Source of the DNA: Methanorbis rubei | Lineage (GTDB): Archaea; Halobacteriota; Methanomicrobia; Methanomicrobiales; Methanocorpusculaceae | Length of the DNA: 64,000 nucleotides | Assembly: GCF_032714495.1 (NCBI RefSeq) | Contig: NZ_JAWDKB010000007.1 | Span: 1 to 64,000 of the forward strand | Direction of reading: 5' to 3' | Part shown: in pieces, positions 52,688 to 60,980 of the stretch | How the letters are laid out: each line of letters begins with the position of its first letter | Position numbering within the stretch: position 1 is the first letter of the stretch | Program-made: the position numbers and the translations under genes | Notes under the pieces: model-generated | What the model was told of the DNA's origin: nothing | The model's input: only the letters and a program-made list of their open reading frames with translations | Databases searched by the model: none

Positions 52688-52755
52688 AGGGCAGTCTTGC
52701 CTATAAAGGTTGACGTTGGCAAATAAAAAGATTATGATTAGCCTCTGAGATTCGC

Positions 52756-53619
52756 TCAGTAGGCGTCGCCTTCGGTTCTGGTGACTTCCTGAAATACCGG
52801 AAGCAGCTTGCGGTAGACTGACCCTGGCTTACCGTCGCCGACAATACGGCCGTCGATCTTGGTGATTGCGCAGATTTCAGCAGCGGTTCCTGTGACCATT
52901 ACTTCGTCTGCGGTGTAGAGATCGAACAGACCAAGTTCGCAGACCTCATAGGGCACACCGATCTTGTCCAGAAGCTCAAGAAGCACCTGACGGGTGATTC
53001 CCTTGAGGTTGTTGATGGTTGGCGGCGTGTAGAGTTTGCCGTTCTTTACCAGATAGATGTTGTCGCCTGAGCCTTCTGCAAGTTTTCCGGTGCGGTCAAG
53101 GAAGATTGCCTCGTCGCCGCCTTTGTAATTTGCCTCAATTTTTCCAAGGATATTGTTGAGATAGTTCAGGGACTTGATGTTTGGCGGAAGGGAGTCCGGC
53201 GTGTTTCTGCGGACACACACGGTTACTCCGGTCAGACCGGTCTCATAGAGGTCGCCGTACATTGCGCCCCACTCGCTTGCTGCGCAGACCACGGTCGGTT
53301 TTGGGCATCTGTGCGGGTCAAGACCCATCGAACCGACACCGCGGCTGATGATCGGGCGGATGTAGGCATTTTTGAGATTATTTTTGCGCAGCGTCTCTTT
53401 GATGATCTCTGCCATCTCTTCCTTTGTTACGGGAGGCACAAGATCAATCGCCTTTGCTGAGTCAAACAGACGGTCCACGTGCTCGGCAAGCCGGAACACA
53501 CGTCCGTCGTAGGCACGGATTCCCTCGAACACACCATCGCCGTAGAGGAAACCGTGATCAAAAATGGATACCTTCGCCTCGTTTTCGGGGAAGAATTTTC
53601 CATCGATATATACTAACAT
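52756..53619 (-). CDS. ilvE: Branched-chain amino acid aminotransferase
   Basis: 287 residues. PLP class IV enzyme for Ile, Leu and Val synthesis. [34 protein letters not shown] (PLP lysine), [12 protein letters not shown] and [10 protein letters not shown] are present. Normal length. Upstream 53620-54196 has no gene but two repeat structures. Confidence 0.95.
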   Translation of the reverse strand: MLVYIDGKFFPENEAKVSIFDHGFLYGDGVFEGIRAYDGRVFRLAEHVDRLFDSAKAIDLVPPVTKEEMAEIIKETLRKNNLKNAYIRPIISRGVGSMGLDPHRCPKPTVVCAASEWGAMYGDLYETGLTGVTVCVRRNTPDSLPPNIKSLNYLNNILGKIEANYKGGDEAIFLDRTGKLAEGSGDNIYLVKNGKLYTPPTINNLKGITRQVLLELLDKIGVPYEVCELGLFDLYTADEVMVTGTAAEICAITKIDGRIVGDGKPGSVYRKLLPVFQEVTRTEGDAY

Positions 53620-53715
53620 GAAAGTATTATTGTTGGTTCTTCGTTATAATTCCTATCCTATCATTTACTCTGTGTTTGTGGTTATTCCAAATGAAACCAA
53701 GATGGAAAAATTTCA

Positions 53716-53905
53716 AATAGGAGTTACGCGGTGTGAAATAGCATAAGAAAAAGGGTTTCTCTGTCCTCGGTTTTATTTGGGGCAACCACGGAACATACTG
53801 AACACACGGAATTCCGTGTGCTCAGTGTGTTCCGTGTTTACTCCGAGCGAGACCACCTACAGATAATTTTCAAACGATGTATCTCACCACCGCGGAACTC
53901 TGTTT
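53716..53905. repeat. Family I element upstream of ilvE
   Basis: Ends AATAGGAGTTACGCGGT and ACCGCGGAACTCTGTTT. The interior has GGGGCAACCACGGAACAT mirrored by GTTCCGTGTTTACTCC and a central ACACACGGAATTCCGTGTG palindrome. 190 bp. Confidence 0.78.
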
Positions 53906-53913
53906 GAGGATAG

Positions 53914-54169
53914 TTTTGTTGCCGGGAGTGCGGCAACAAAATTATACTCGTAAAATCTTTAAAATAAGATAATATCCTCATATAACAGTAATTCATATTT
54001 TTGTTGCCGCTGTTGCCGCTAAAACCGTATTCTGTATATGAATAATTTTTTACTTACAAACACAATGTCAAAACATCGGCAACACAAAATAAAAATCCGC
54101 AGTATTTGGTTTGAATCAAAAATAACTCCCGAATGTGAGTCAGTTTTGTTGCCGCATGATGCGGCAACA
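53914..54169. repeat. Cluster of TTGCCGC palindromes and half-sites
   Basis: Perfect palindrome TTTTGTTGCCG/CGGCAACAAAA (53914-53941), tandem TGTTGCCGC TGTTGCCGC (~54002-54019), a CGGCAACAC half-site (~54077), and palindrome TGTTGCCGCA/TGCGGCAACA (54147-54169). AT-rich DNA separates them. No gene. It looks like a multi-site binding region (operator cluster or iteron-like); function unknown. Confidence 0.6.
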
Positions 54170-54196
54170 TATCATGGACCTATATCTTAAGTCCTC

Positions 54197-54598
54197 TCAT
54201 GCACCGTGAACCCAGTCGCCTTTGCGGTCGCCGGTGATCTCCTGCTTCCAGATAGGAACTCTCTCCTTCAATCGCTCGATGATGTAGCGCGAACCTTCGT
54301 ATGCCTCAGGACGGTGGCCGGCACCGACCACAATCACCACAATCGTCTCGCCAAGGGTGAGTCTGCCGTAGCGGTGGATGATGTCCACTGAGTTCAGCTG
54401 AAACTTTTCTATTGCTTCAGCAGCAATATCTGCAAGATCTTTTTCAGCGACCGGAACAAACGCCTCAATTTCGAGAGCGTCCATGTTGTCATCACGGACA
54501 CAGCCGATAAACACAATCTGAGCGCCGTCAGCATGCGTTCGTGATGCAGCGATCAGTGCGCCGATATCAATATTCTCTTTTTGTACTGCAAGTACCAT
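54197..54598 (-). CDS. moaE: Molybdopterin synthase large subunit MoaE
   Basis: 133 residues. Inserts sulfur from MoaD into precursor Z. FIGCVRDD, HRYGRLTLGE, VGAGHRPEAY and catalytic lysines in ERLKERVPIWKQE. Last gene of the ycaO-tfuA-E1-moaD-moaE operon, six bases after moaD. Confidence 0.95.
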   Translation of the reverse strand: MVLAVQKENIDIGALIAASRTHADGAQIVFIGCVRDDNMDALEIEAFVPVAEKDLADIAAEAIEKFQLNSVDIIHRYGRLTLGETIVVIVVGAGHRPEAYEGSRYIIERLKERVPIWKQEITGDRKGDWVHGA

Positions 54599-54604
54599 TT
54601 TTCT

Positions 54605-54883
54605 TTATCCTCCCGAGACCGGCGGGTAGAGCACGATCTCATCACCCTCACCTACGGTGATTTCTGCTGCCTCTTCTGAGTCGATACGCTCGCGGTTGTA
54701 CATGATGATAACATGACCGCGAAGTCTGTTCTCTTCAAAGAGCTCCCCGCGTGCTGCGGGGATTATTTCTGCGAACTTCTCAAGAGCCGCAAGAACTGTT
54801 GCCCCTGAGTCTGTAGTGATCATATTTTTTTCGCCGAACTGTTCGCGAAACTTCGCGAACGCCAGTATTGTTACTTCAGTCAT
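54605..54883 (-). CDS. moaD: MoaD/ThiS-family sulfur carrier
   Basis: 92 residues from ATG 54883. Ubiquitin-like fold ending in the required Gly-Gly (YPPVSGG, terminal). The C-terminus is adenylated by an E1-like enzyme and thiolated. It overlaps that enzyme's gene by four bases. With MoaE it should make molybdopterin; it might also give sulfur to other acceptors. Confidence 0.93.
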   Translation of the reverse strand: MTEVTILAFAKFREQFGEKNMITTDSGATVLAALEKFAEIIPAARGELFEENRLRGHVIIMYNRERIDSEEAAEITVGEGDEIVLYPPVSGG

Positions 54884-55611
54884 TGGGTATCCTCGGTAAT
54901 GGTTTTTCCTGAACAGACAGAACATCTCGAACTTTTCTTTACCGAGAAAACATCCATGCTGTTCACTGCCCCGTCCCAGAGCAGGAGTTTTCCTGCAAGG
55001 TTATCCGGAGAACCGGTCAGGTATTTTATGGTCTCCTGCGCTTCAATCGACCCGATAACCCCTGCGGCCGATCCAAGAATTGGCGTGCCTTTCGTGGTCT
55101 GGGCGTTTGGGAATATGCAGGATAAGCACGGGGTAATGCCCGGGATTATCAGTGTTGCCTGACCGGAAAGGCCTGCGACTCCTCCATGCATAAGAGGAAT
55201 TCCTGTTCTTTGCGAAAATTCATTGAGCACATATCGGGCTACGAAGTTGTCCATCGCATCAACGATGATGTCGGCATCCCCTATCAGCTGCGGCGCAGTT
55301 TTTTCATCGATGAACGAGGAGAACGCGGTTACTTTGATGTCAGGGTTGAAGGCTTCAAGAGTCAGCTTCGCTGACGCTGCTTTTGGCATGCCGATCCGAT
55401 CCTGCCGGTGCAGAATCTGGCGGTTCAGGTTGGTGACTTCCACCACATCGCAGTCAGCGACCCTGATGTGGCCGACGCCTGCTGCCGCAAGATAGAGTGC
55501 GACCGGTGAACCGAGCCCGCCGGCTCCTGCGAGAAACACGGTAGCCTCGTCAAGTTTTCTCTGGCCCTCGTTCCCGATGACCGGAATTTGTCGGATGTAT
55601 CGCTCGTTCAT
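54880..55611 (-). CDS. moeB: E1-like sulfur-carrier adenylyltransferase (MoeB/ThiF/HesA)
   Basis: 243 residues from ATG 55611. ATP loop GAGGLGSPVALYLAAAGVG, DCDVVEVTNLNRQ, DAMDNF. Two CxxC pairs, CLSC and CSVC, bind zinc. No rhodanese domain. Adenylates the Gly-Gly end of MoaD. Start and stop overlap tfuA and moaD by four bases each, so the enzyme is translated with the thioamidation genes. Confidence 0.93.
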   Translation of the reverse strand: MNERYIRQIPVIGNEGQRKLDEATVFLAGAGGLGSPVALYLAAAGVGHIRVADCDVVEVTNLNRQILHRQDRIGMPKAASAKLTLEAFNPDIKVTAFSSFIDEKTAPQLIGDADIIVDAMDNFVARYVLNEFSQRTGIPLMHGGVAGLSGQATLIIPGITPCLSCIFPNAQTTKGTPILGSAAGVIGSIEAQETIKYLTGSPDNLAGKLLLWDGAVNSMDVFSVKKSSRCSVCSGKTITEDTQ

Positions 55612-56246
55612 ACCATACCTCGTACTGTTTTCAGGCACTCAACCGCGTCATGGCGTTTCTGATCCACGGCGTTTGTTTTCAGCCACAGGGCAAGTGCAGA
55701 TTTTGTATCCTCTGCAATTCCCGCATCACGGAGAACCCGCCGGTAGGTGCGGTCAGGATAATAGATTGCCTTGCAGGCACGAAGAAGCTCTGCCTCTTCT
55801 TCATCACTGATGACCGCGGCCTCCTTTGCCGCGGCAAAACTTGCGCGGATGTTCACCATCGGTTCAGAGAGGGCAGTGTGCGTTTCCGGATCATAGACGA
55901 GCCCCACTTCATCGTCGGCATTGATTTTTCCATCCTTATACCACCGATAAATCTCGCCGATGCCGATCATTCCAAGCGTGTCCATCTCCGACGCCCGCAG
56001 AGCTCCCATCGAGGACGAGCCGACCACTTTGATGCCGGAACGAATCGCCGAAAGAATTTCGCGGTGGCCTACCGCTCGGTCCTGAAAGAACACGCCGTCG
56101 ATTAAGACGATTACTTTTGCACCTGACGCTGCGGCTGCGGTCAGGTCACCGCGCTTTGCCGGAGGCAGATACTCTGCGTCCGAAAGAATTGTCCGCGCCT
56201 CTTCAGGCGGTAGACTTGGGCCGATGAATACGACGGCGCTCGGCAT
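55608..56246 (-). CDS. tfuA: TfuA-like protein, partner of YcaO
   Basis: 212 residues from ATG 56246. MPSAVVFIGPSLPPEEA, PPAKRGDL, VIVLIDGVFFQDRAV and SSMGALRASEMDTLGMIGIGEIYRWYKDG are hallmarks of TfuA. In methanogens TfuA with YcaO makes the thioglycine of McrA, perhaps by delivering sulfide. It overlaps ycaO by 44 bases in a different frame, and the E1-like gene by four. Confidence 0.93.
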   Translation of the reverse strand: MPSAVVFIGPSLPPEEARTILSDAEYLPPAKRGDLTAAAASGAKVIVLIDGVFFQDRAVGHREILSAIRSGIKVVGSSSMGALRASEMDTLGMIGIGEIYRWYKDGKINADDEVGLVYDPETHTALSEPMVNIRASFAAAKEAAVISDEEEAELLRACKAIYYPDRTYRRVLRDAGIAEDTKSALALWLKTNAVDQKRHDAVECLKTVRGMV

Positions 56247-57429
56247 CAATGCACCTCTTACCTCTGCGTTCATTATCAATCGTAAAGCACTCAAGCCCCG
56301 GAACAATCACGCGGACGACCGGAATTTCAAGGCCAGGGTCGGTGAGGTCGCACACAATCACCCGTTCGAGACCCGCGGCCTTCAGCCGTTCAATGATTGC
56401 GAGAATGTCGGTCTTGAAGTCCGGTGTCGCGCAACCCGCGATCTCAGAGAACGATTTTGTCGACTCGGTCTTGAACCAGTAGGCATTCATCCTCTTCACG
56501 CGATCATAGCCCATCATCTCGCGGAACGATGCGATGGTTGCATCCTCGCGTGCTCCGTGAATCTGCGTTGCCCGGCTTTGCGCTACTTCGGAGAGTGCCC
56601 GAATCACCGCAATCTCAGGATTTGTGTGGGTCCCCATTCCAATTGTCAGAAGCCTCGGGTCTTTGAGGGTGACGTCGTCAGCAACCGCTGCAATCGTCGG
56701 GACGCCGAGGTCAGAGGTGATGTCCTTCAGCGTGACTTCGACCCCTGCCTCCGTAAACTTTGCAAGCATCTCGGCGGCATGGCCGGTGAGGTCGGTGATT
56801 GCCGGTCCTGTCTCCCGCGTTGCTTCGACCAGCGACCATGAGTCACGCTCGATGACCTCGGTCAGGGCATAGAAGACTGCCTCTTCGATTGTGTTGCCGG
56901 ATGCAATCCCGTTGGAGCTGGAGCGGAAGAGTCCGGGAAGGTAGTGGGGGTTTGGATGAATCACGGTGCAGAGGGGGACTTTTACCGGGCAGTTGTTCGT
57001 AAGGTCCCATGCATCCATCCAGGGAAGTTCCATGCGGGCATCGGTTGTTTTCGGAAGGATGAGATCTTCAGGGTGAATACAGTCCTCGGTGAGGGAGAGC
57101 ATCTCATACGAAGTCGCCGCAAGATCGCGCGGCATGGCTTCTGCTGAGTAGCGTTCAATTCCTTCCATGATTCCTGCGACCCGTGCCTCGGCTTCGGTTC
57201 CTCCTTTTCCGTTATAGACGGAGATCGCACCGTCCGCTGCGGTCGGGCGGATACAGGAGTAGACCGGTATTCCGATCCGGTCAAGGTTTGTTATATCTGC
57301 AACACGGGTGATGCCGACAATCTGGACCAGCGGTTCGATGGATGCAAGCGTCTCCTCAGGAGTTTTGCTGCGTTCGGTCTGGCCGCAGTAGACTTTCGGA
57401 GACGGTTGAAGCTCTATCATTGTATTCAT
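56203..57429 (-). CDS. ycaO: YcaO cyclodehydratase-family enzyme (McrA thioamidation)
   Basis: 408 residues. YcaO domain: GKGGTEAEARVAGIMEGIERYSAE, FRSSSNGIASGNTIEEAVFYALTEVIERDSW, TNPEIAVIRALSEVAQSRATQIHG. ATP-dependent activation of a peptide backbone amide; in methanogens it forms thioglycine in McrA. Only one YcaO is in the window. First gene of the operon, divergent from fdhD. Confidence 0.93.
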   Translation of the reverse strand: MNTMIELQPSPKVYCGQTERSKTPEETLASIEPLVQIVGITRVADITNLDRIGIPVYSCIRPTAADGAISVYNGKGGTEAEARVAGIMEGIERYSAEAMPRDLAATSYEMLSLTEDCIHPEDLILPKTTDARMELPWMDAWDLTNNCPVKVPLCTVIHPNPHYLPGLFRSSSNGIASGNTIEEAVFYALTEVIERDSWSLVEATRETGPAITDLTGHAAEMLAKFTEAGVEVTLKDITSDLGVPTIAAVADDVTLKDPRLLTIGMGTHTNPEIAVIRALSEVAQSRATQIHGAREDATIASFREMMGYDRVKRMNAYWFKTESTKSFSEIAGCATPDFKTDILAIIERLKAAGLERVIVCDLTDPGLEIPVVRVIVPGLECFTIDNERRGKRCIDAERRRIHRPKSTA

Positions 57430-57540
57430 AATCGTTCGGGAACGCTATTGAGGATTTCGCTCAGAGCGTTCGCATGATTTTATATGTTGTCCCCGCGAAC
57501 ATATGAACATTCACACTGTGAAATTCTGTTGGAGATGGAT
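57430..57540. promoter_or_regulatory. Divergent promoter between ycaO operon and fdhD
   Basis: Inverted repeat GAACGCT (57440-57446) / AGCGTTC (57465-57471), then TTTTATATG (57478-57486) as a TATA candidate for fdhD. A shared regulator for both directions is plausible, not shown. Confidence 0.45.
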
Positions 57541-59010
57541 ATGAGTACAAGCCTCCTTACGTCCTGCAAAGGCTACCGGTACGAGAACGGAACTGTTGCC
57601 GAGATCGATGATGTCGTGGTCAGTGAAGAGGTCATCACCCTCCATCTCAATGGATCAGAGTATCTGAAAATTGTTGCGAGCAACGAGTATCTCACCGAGT
57701 TTGGCGCAGGTTTTTTCATCGCATCGGGAGTTGCGGAAAAAATTCTTTCAGTGTGTGTTGACGGGACTGATATTTTTGTGGACGCAGTAGTTCGGGATGC
57801 GCCTTCTGCGAAAACAGAGAGATGCGTGAGCAGTGACGGAACAATAACGCCGGATGAGATCTTTTCCCTTCGCGAATCTCTGAATGCCGAGGCATGGCAG
57901 CAGTCCGGCGGTCTGCACTGCGCAGCACTCTGGCACAATCACTCCTGTGCGTTTGTGGCGTCTGATATCGGCAGGCACAATGCGGTTGACAAGGTGATCG
58001 GATGGATGGTGCTTCAGGGGCTGGCCCCCTCCCTCTGCGCGATCGGCTGCACCGGCAGGCAACCGGCAGGCATGGTTGCAAAAGCGGTGAATGCTGGCAT
58101 CCCAATTATCGTATCCCGTGCTGCGGCAACGCTTCAAGGAGCAGCGCTTGCAGAGTCGTCTGGCGTTACGCTGGTTGGGTTTGCCCGCGAAGGCAGGTTC
58201 ACCGTCTACTCCCGTCCCAACCGTATAACTGATCTGAATCCAACATCCGGCGAGCCAAAACCTGCGCAGAACTGCGGAGCTCTTGCCTCCCCGCTTCGCG
58301 GTCTTCGCTACCGCGACGGTACTGTAGTGCCTGTTGAGGATGCCGCGGTTGCCGAGGATGTGGTAACTCTGTATCTGAACGGCAGTGAGTTCATCAAAAC
58401 CGTCGCAAGCCTTGAGCATCTGTCTGAGTTTGCGGTAGGATTTTTTGTGGATGCAGGGCTTGTCTGCTCTGCATCAGATATCAGATCCGTGAAGGTCGAA
58501 GGGGCCTCTGTGTATGTGGACGCGGTCTGCACTGTCTGTGTTGCAGGCGAGATGGAGTCTTCCGGAGGATTTGCCCCGCACAAACCCCGCGGTCATGCCG
58601 AGGCCGGCGGCAGCATTACGCCTGATGAAATATTCATCATCCGTGAAGCAATCAACGCCGAGGTCTGGGACGCAACCGGCGGTCTGCACTGTGCGGTGCT
58701 GTTCCATAACCATCAGGTGGTGTTCCTTGCGTCAGACATCGGCAGGCACAACGCGGTCGACAAGGTGATCGGGTACATGATCCTGAACAATATTCCCCCA
58801 ACCGAGTGTGCGATCGGCAGCACCGGCAGACAGCCTGCCGGAATGGTGACAAAAGCCGCGAATGCTGGCATTCCTATTATTGTATCCCGTGCCGCATCAA
58901 CCGAGAAAGGGATCAAAACCGCGCAAACCTCGCACGTGACCCTCATCTGCTTTGCCCGCCCGCCGCGGTTTACGATCTATACGCATCCGGAACGTGTCGA
59001 TATGAAATAA
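57541..59010 (+). CDS. fdhD: Tandem double FdhD sulfurtransferase
   Basis: 489 residues from ATG 57541, seven bases after GGAG; upstream ATGs have no spacing. Two complete FdhD domains in one chain (~10-230 and ~258-485), about twice the normal length. Each has EEVxTLxLNGSE, GGLHCA, SDIGRHNAVDKVIG, GIPIIVSRAA and FAR..RFT(V/I)Y. FdhD moves sulfur to the molybdenum/tungsten cofactor of formate dehydrogenase. The canonical CxxC is reduced to one Cys in domain 1 and displaced (CTVC) in domain 2, and the usual SxE motif is TGRQPAGMV in both. Confidence 0.92.
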   Translation: MSTSLLTSCKGYRYENGTVAEIDDVVVSEEVITLHLNGSEYLKIVASNEYLTEFGAGFFIASGVAEKILSVCVDGTDIFVDAVVRDAPSAKTERCVSSDGTITPDEIFSLRESLNAEAWQQSGGLHCAALWHNHSCAFVASDIGRHNAVDKVIGWMVLQGLAPSLCAIGCTGRQPAGMVAKAVNAGIPIIVSRAAATLQGAALAESSGVTLVGFAREGRFTVYSRPNRITDLNPTSGEPKPAQNCGALASPLRGLRYRDGTVVPVEDAAVAEDVVTLYLNGSEFIKTVASLEHLSEFAVGFFVDAGLVCSASDIRSVKVEGASVYVDAVCTVCVAGEMESSGGFAPHKPRGHAEAGGSITPDEIFIIREAINAEVWDATGGLHCAVLFHNHQVVFLASDIGRHNAVDKVIGYMILNNIPPTECAIGSTGRQPAGMVTKAANAGIPIIVSRAASTEKGIKTAQTSHVTLICFARPPRFTIYTHPERVDMK

Positions 59011-59020
59011 AAAAAGATAT

Positions 59021-59365
59021 TTAGTTTTCAGCGTCAGCGGCCTTCTTCGCCCGCTTTACCCGCTCTTTTGTGGTAAAACCGGTGATGTGATCCAGATACT
59101 GGCGGAATCTTTTGTTGGTGTCAAGAATAATCTTGTCTGCCTGTTCGTCAGGCATTGCAAGGACTTCTTTATTGGTCTCGGTGTCAACGATGACGGTTTT
59201 GTTTTTCTCTCCGGCCCAGACCTCAAGACGCGACATGCTCCCGTACGAGATCTTGTAGTGTCCATCCTTTTCTGCTGGTGTTGCCTCAAAGATGTCAGTG
59301 AATCCTGCGGCAATGCGGTCAGGCAGATCCTTGGTCATTCCACGCTTAACTTCATATTCCTGCAT
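59021..59365 (-). CDS. DUF5611-like conserved archaeal protein
   Basis: 114 residues. MQEYEVKRGMTKDL..., a central SYGSMSRLEVWAGEKNKTVIVDTET strand region and a basic tail TGFTTKERVKRAKKAA. The pattern fits a small archaeal family I recall as DUF5611. Cytoplasmic; function unknown. Convergent with fdhD, 10 bases apart. Confidence 0.82.
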   Translation of the reverse strand: MQEYEVKRGMTKDLPDRIAAGFTDIFEATPAEKDGHYKISYGSMSRLEVWAGEKNKTVIVDTETNKEVLAMPDEQADKIILDTNKRFRQYLDHITGFTTKERVKRAKKAADAEN

Positions 59366-59464
59366 TGTACTGTATCTCTATTTGACGCGGGAATTTAAGT
59401 ATTTGTCAATTGGAAATATTTGCACGATGAGAACCTTTATTCAAATCCAGGAGTATGTATCCAC

Positions 59465-60202
59465 ATGGATGTAACCGAAGCCGTCCGCGTGGAGTCCCCT
59501 GCGCCGACAGCAAAAGAGATTATACTTCTGACCGGTTTCCCGGGTGCAGGTCTTGTGGGGAGTATTGCCCTGCAGTACCTTGTGGAAACCGCAGGTTTTG
59601 TTCACCTCGGCAATGTCACGAGCAGATTTCTGCCGCAGATCTCTCTTGCCACTAACGGCCTTGCCCAGGCACCGGTCAGGCTGTATGAAAAGGACAACTA
59701 CGTCGCAATTCTTGCCGACGTACCAGTTCCACCGCAGGTATCCTACGAGTTCTCTGCTGCCATGATTGCATGGTTCTCCAAGAAAACCACCATAACTGAT
59801 ATTGTGGTTGTTGGAGGAGTCAGTTCCAGCGGCGAAACAGAAAGGGTGTTTGGTGTTGCAACAACTCCTGAAGCGCTGGAAAAGATCAAGGATACCACAA
59901 TCATTCTTCCCGCACTCAGCATCACCGGAGTTTCCGGCAGCCTCATCATCGAAGCACAGCTTCGCGGCATTCCCGCAACCGGATTTCTGGTGGAGACCAA
60001 CTTCAATGTCGATCCGCGTGCGGCAATTGAAGCGCTGAAAGCTCTCAACAGCCGGTACGGATTCAATGTCGATACCGCTCCATTAATGGAGCAGGCCGAT
60101 CAGGTGGAGGCCATGATGCACCAGCTGGCAAATGATGTACTGGATCAGGAGCAGTCCGAGGAAAAACCGATCTCTGCCGGTGAGCAGATGATGTACGGGT
60201 GA
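59465..60202 (+). CDS. PAC2-family protein, proteasome-assembly-chaperone homologue
   Basis: 245 residues from ATG 59465. PAC2 fold with LLTGFPGAGLVGSIALQYLVE, ISLATNGLAQAPVRLYE and VVGGVSSSGETERVFGVAT. Archaeal relatives (PbaB type) help build the proteasome core. Followed within a few bases by the DUF473 gene, so an operon. Confidence 0.9.
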   Translation: MDVTEAVRVESPAPTAKEIILLTGFPGAGLVGSIALQYLVETAGFVHLGNVTSRFLPQISLATNGLAQAPVRLYEKDNYVAILADVPVPPQVSYEFSAAMIAWFSKKTTITDIVVVGGVSSSGETERVFGVATTPEALEKIKDTTIILPALSITGVSGSLIIEAQLRGIPATGFLVETNFNVDPRAAIEALKALNSRYGFNVDTAPLMEQADQVEAMMHQLANDVLDQEQSEEKPISAGEQMMYG

Positions 60203-60207
60203 GTGTG

Positions 60208-60600
60208 ATGCAGCTGATAGGTCTTGCCGGAATCTCTCCCGAAGTTATTGTCGAACTGAAGAAAGGTCGTCCGAGAACCGTGGAGTTTGTCAGTGCCCAG
60301 AATGTGGTGTCAGCATCTGCTGTAAAAGTGGGCGATCCGGTGTTCATCTCCTCTGTTCCGCAGGACGATCTGACGGCTGGCGATCCAGGAATCATTGCAA
60401 CGGTCACTGCTTCTGCAGTTACGATGCAGCGAATTTCAAGCGCGGTTCCTGGCGTCTACCATGAAGAGCGTGAGCGTCTGTCTGTTCGTCTGCAGCTGAA
60501 GATTGCCTGCACCTCTCACATCAAACGGGTTTTGGACCGCGGATGCTGCAAAGTCCTCCTTGTAGATGTGGTGGAGTGCAGCTGTCCGCGGGCAAAATAA
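60208..60600 (+). CDS. DUF473-family protein
   Basis: About 130 residues from ATG 60208; a GTG at 60199 overlaps the previous stop and is possible. MQLIGLAGISPEVIVELKKGRPRTVEFVS then a beta domain GDPVFISSVPQDDLTAGDPGIIATV, and cysteines near the end (CACT, CCK, CSC). Conserved in methanogens, function unknown. Operon with the PAC2 gene. Confidence 0.85.
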   Translation: MQLIGLAGISPEVIVELKKGRPRTVEFVSAQNVVSASAVKVGDPVFISSVPQDDLTAGDPGIIATVTASAVTMQRISSAVPGVYHEERERLSVRLQLKIACTSHIKRVLDRGCCKVLLVDVVECSCPRAK

Positions 60601-60680
60601 CTCTCATATCCTATTTTTGCGATTTTATTTGAGGAGAATTTATTATCTGGAAACTCCTATAGATTAGAGCATTCATCCGC

Positions 60681-60755
60681 GGGCTTGTGGCTTAGCCAGG
60701 ATATAGCGTCGGGCTTCTAACCCGAATGTCGGGGGTTCGAATCCCTCCAGGCCCG
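60681..60755 (+). tRNA. tRNA-Arg (TCT)
   Basis: 75 nt. Acceptor GGGCTTG/CAGGCCC, anticodon loop CTTCTAA, T-arm GGGGGTTCGAATCCCTC. A T-run follows as terminator. Confidence 0.96.
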
Positions 60756-60980
60756 TTTTTTCGTCATTTTTCTTTCATCTTTACCGACACCTTTATTAAT
60801 TCTGAGGTAGATTTATGTTTGTAAGCAGTTTACGGAGGTGAACTGCGAAAATATGTGATTAAGCTGCAAGGGTTGTACAGGACTTATCACTTGATGATGA
60901 AGTCGGAATTGTCTGCTGAATAAATGTGTTTTCTTGTGTCTCTTTTATCTGATTGCTGAATCAATACTGTATAGTATCCA

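Noticed and set aside
60830-60880. Possible leader peptide with GGAGGTGA after tRNA-Arg
   Set aside because: Frames of only 6-8 codons and no attenuator-like structure before the next gene at 60981.
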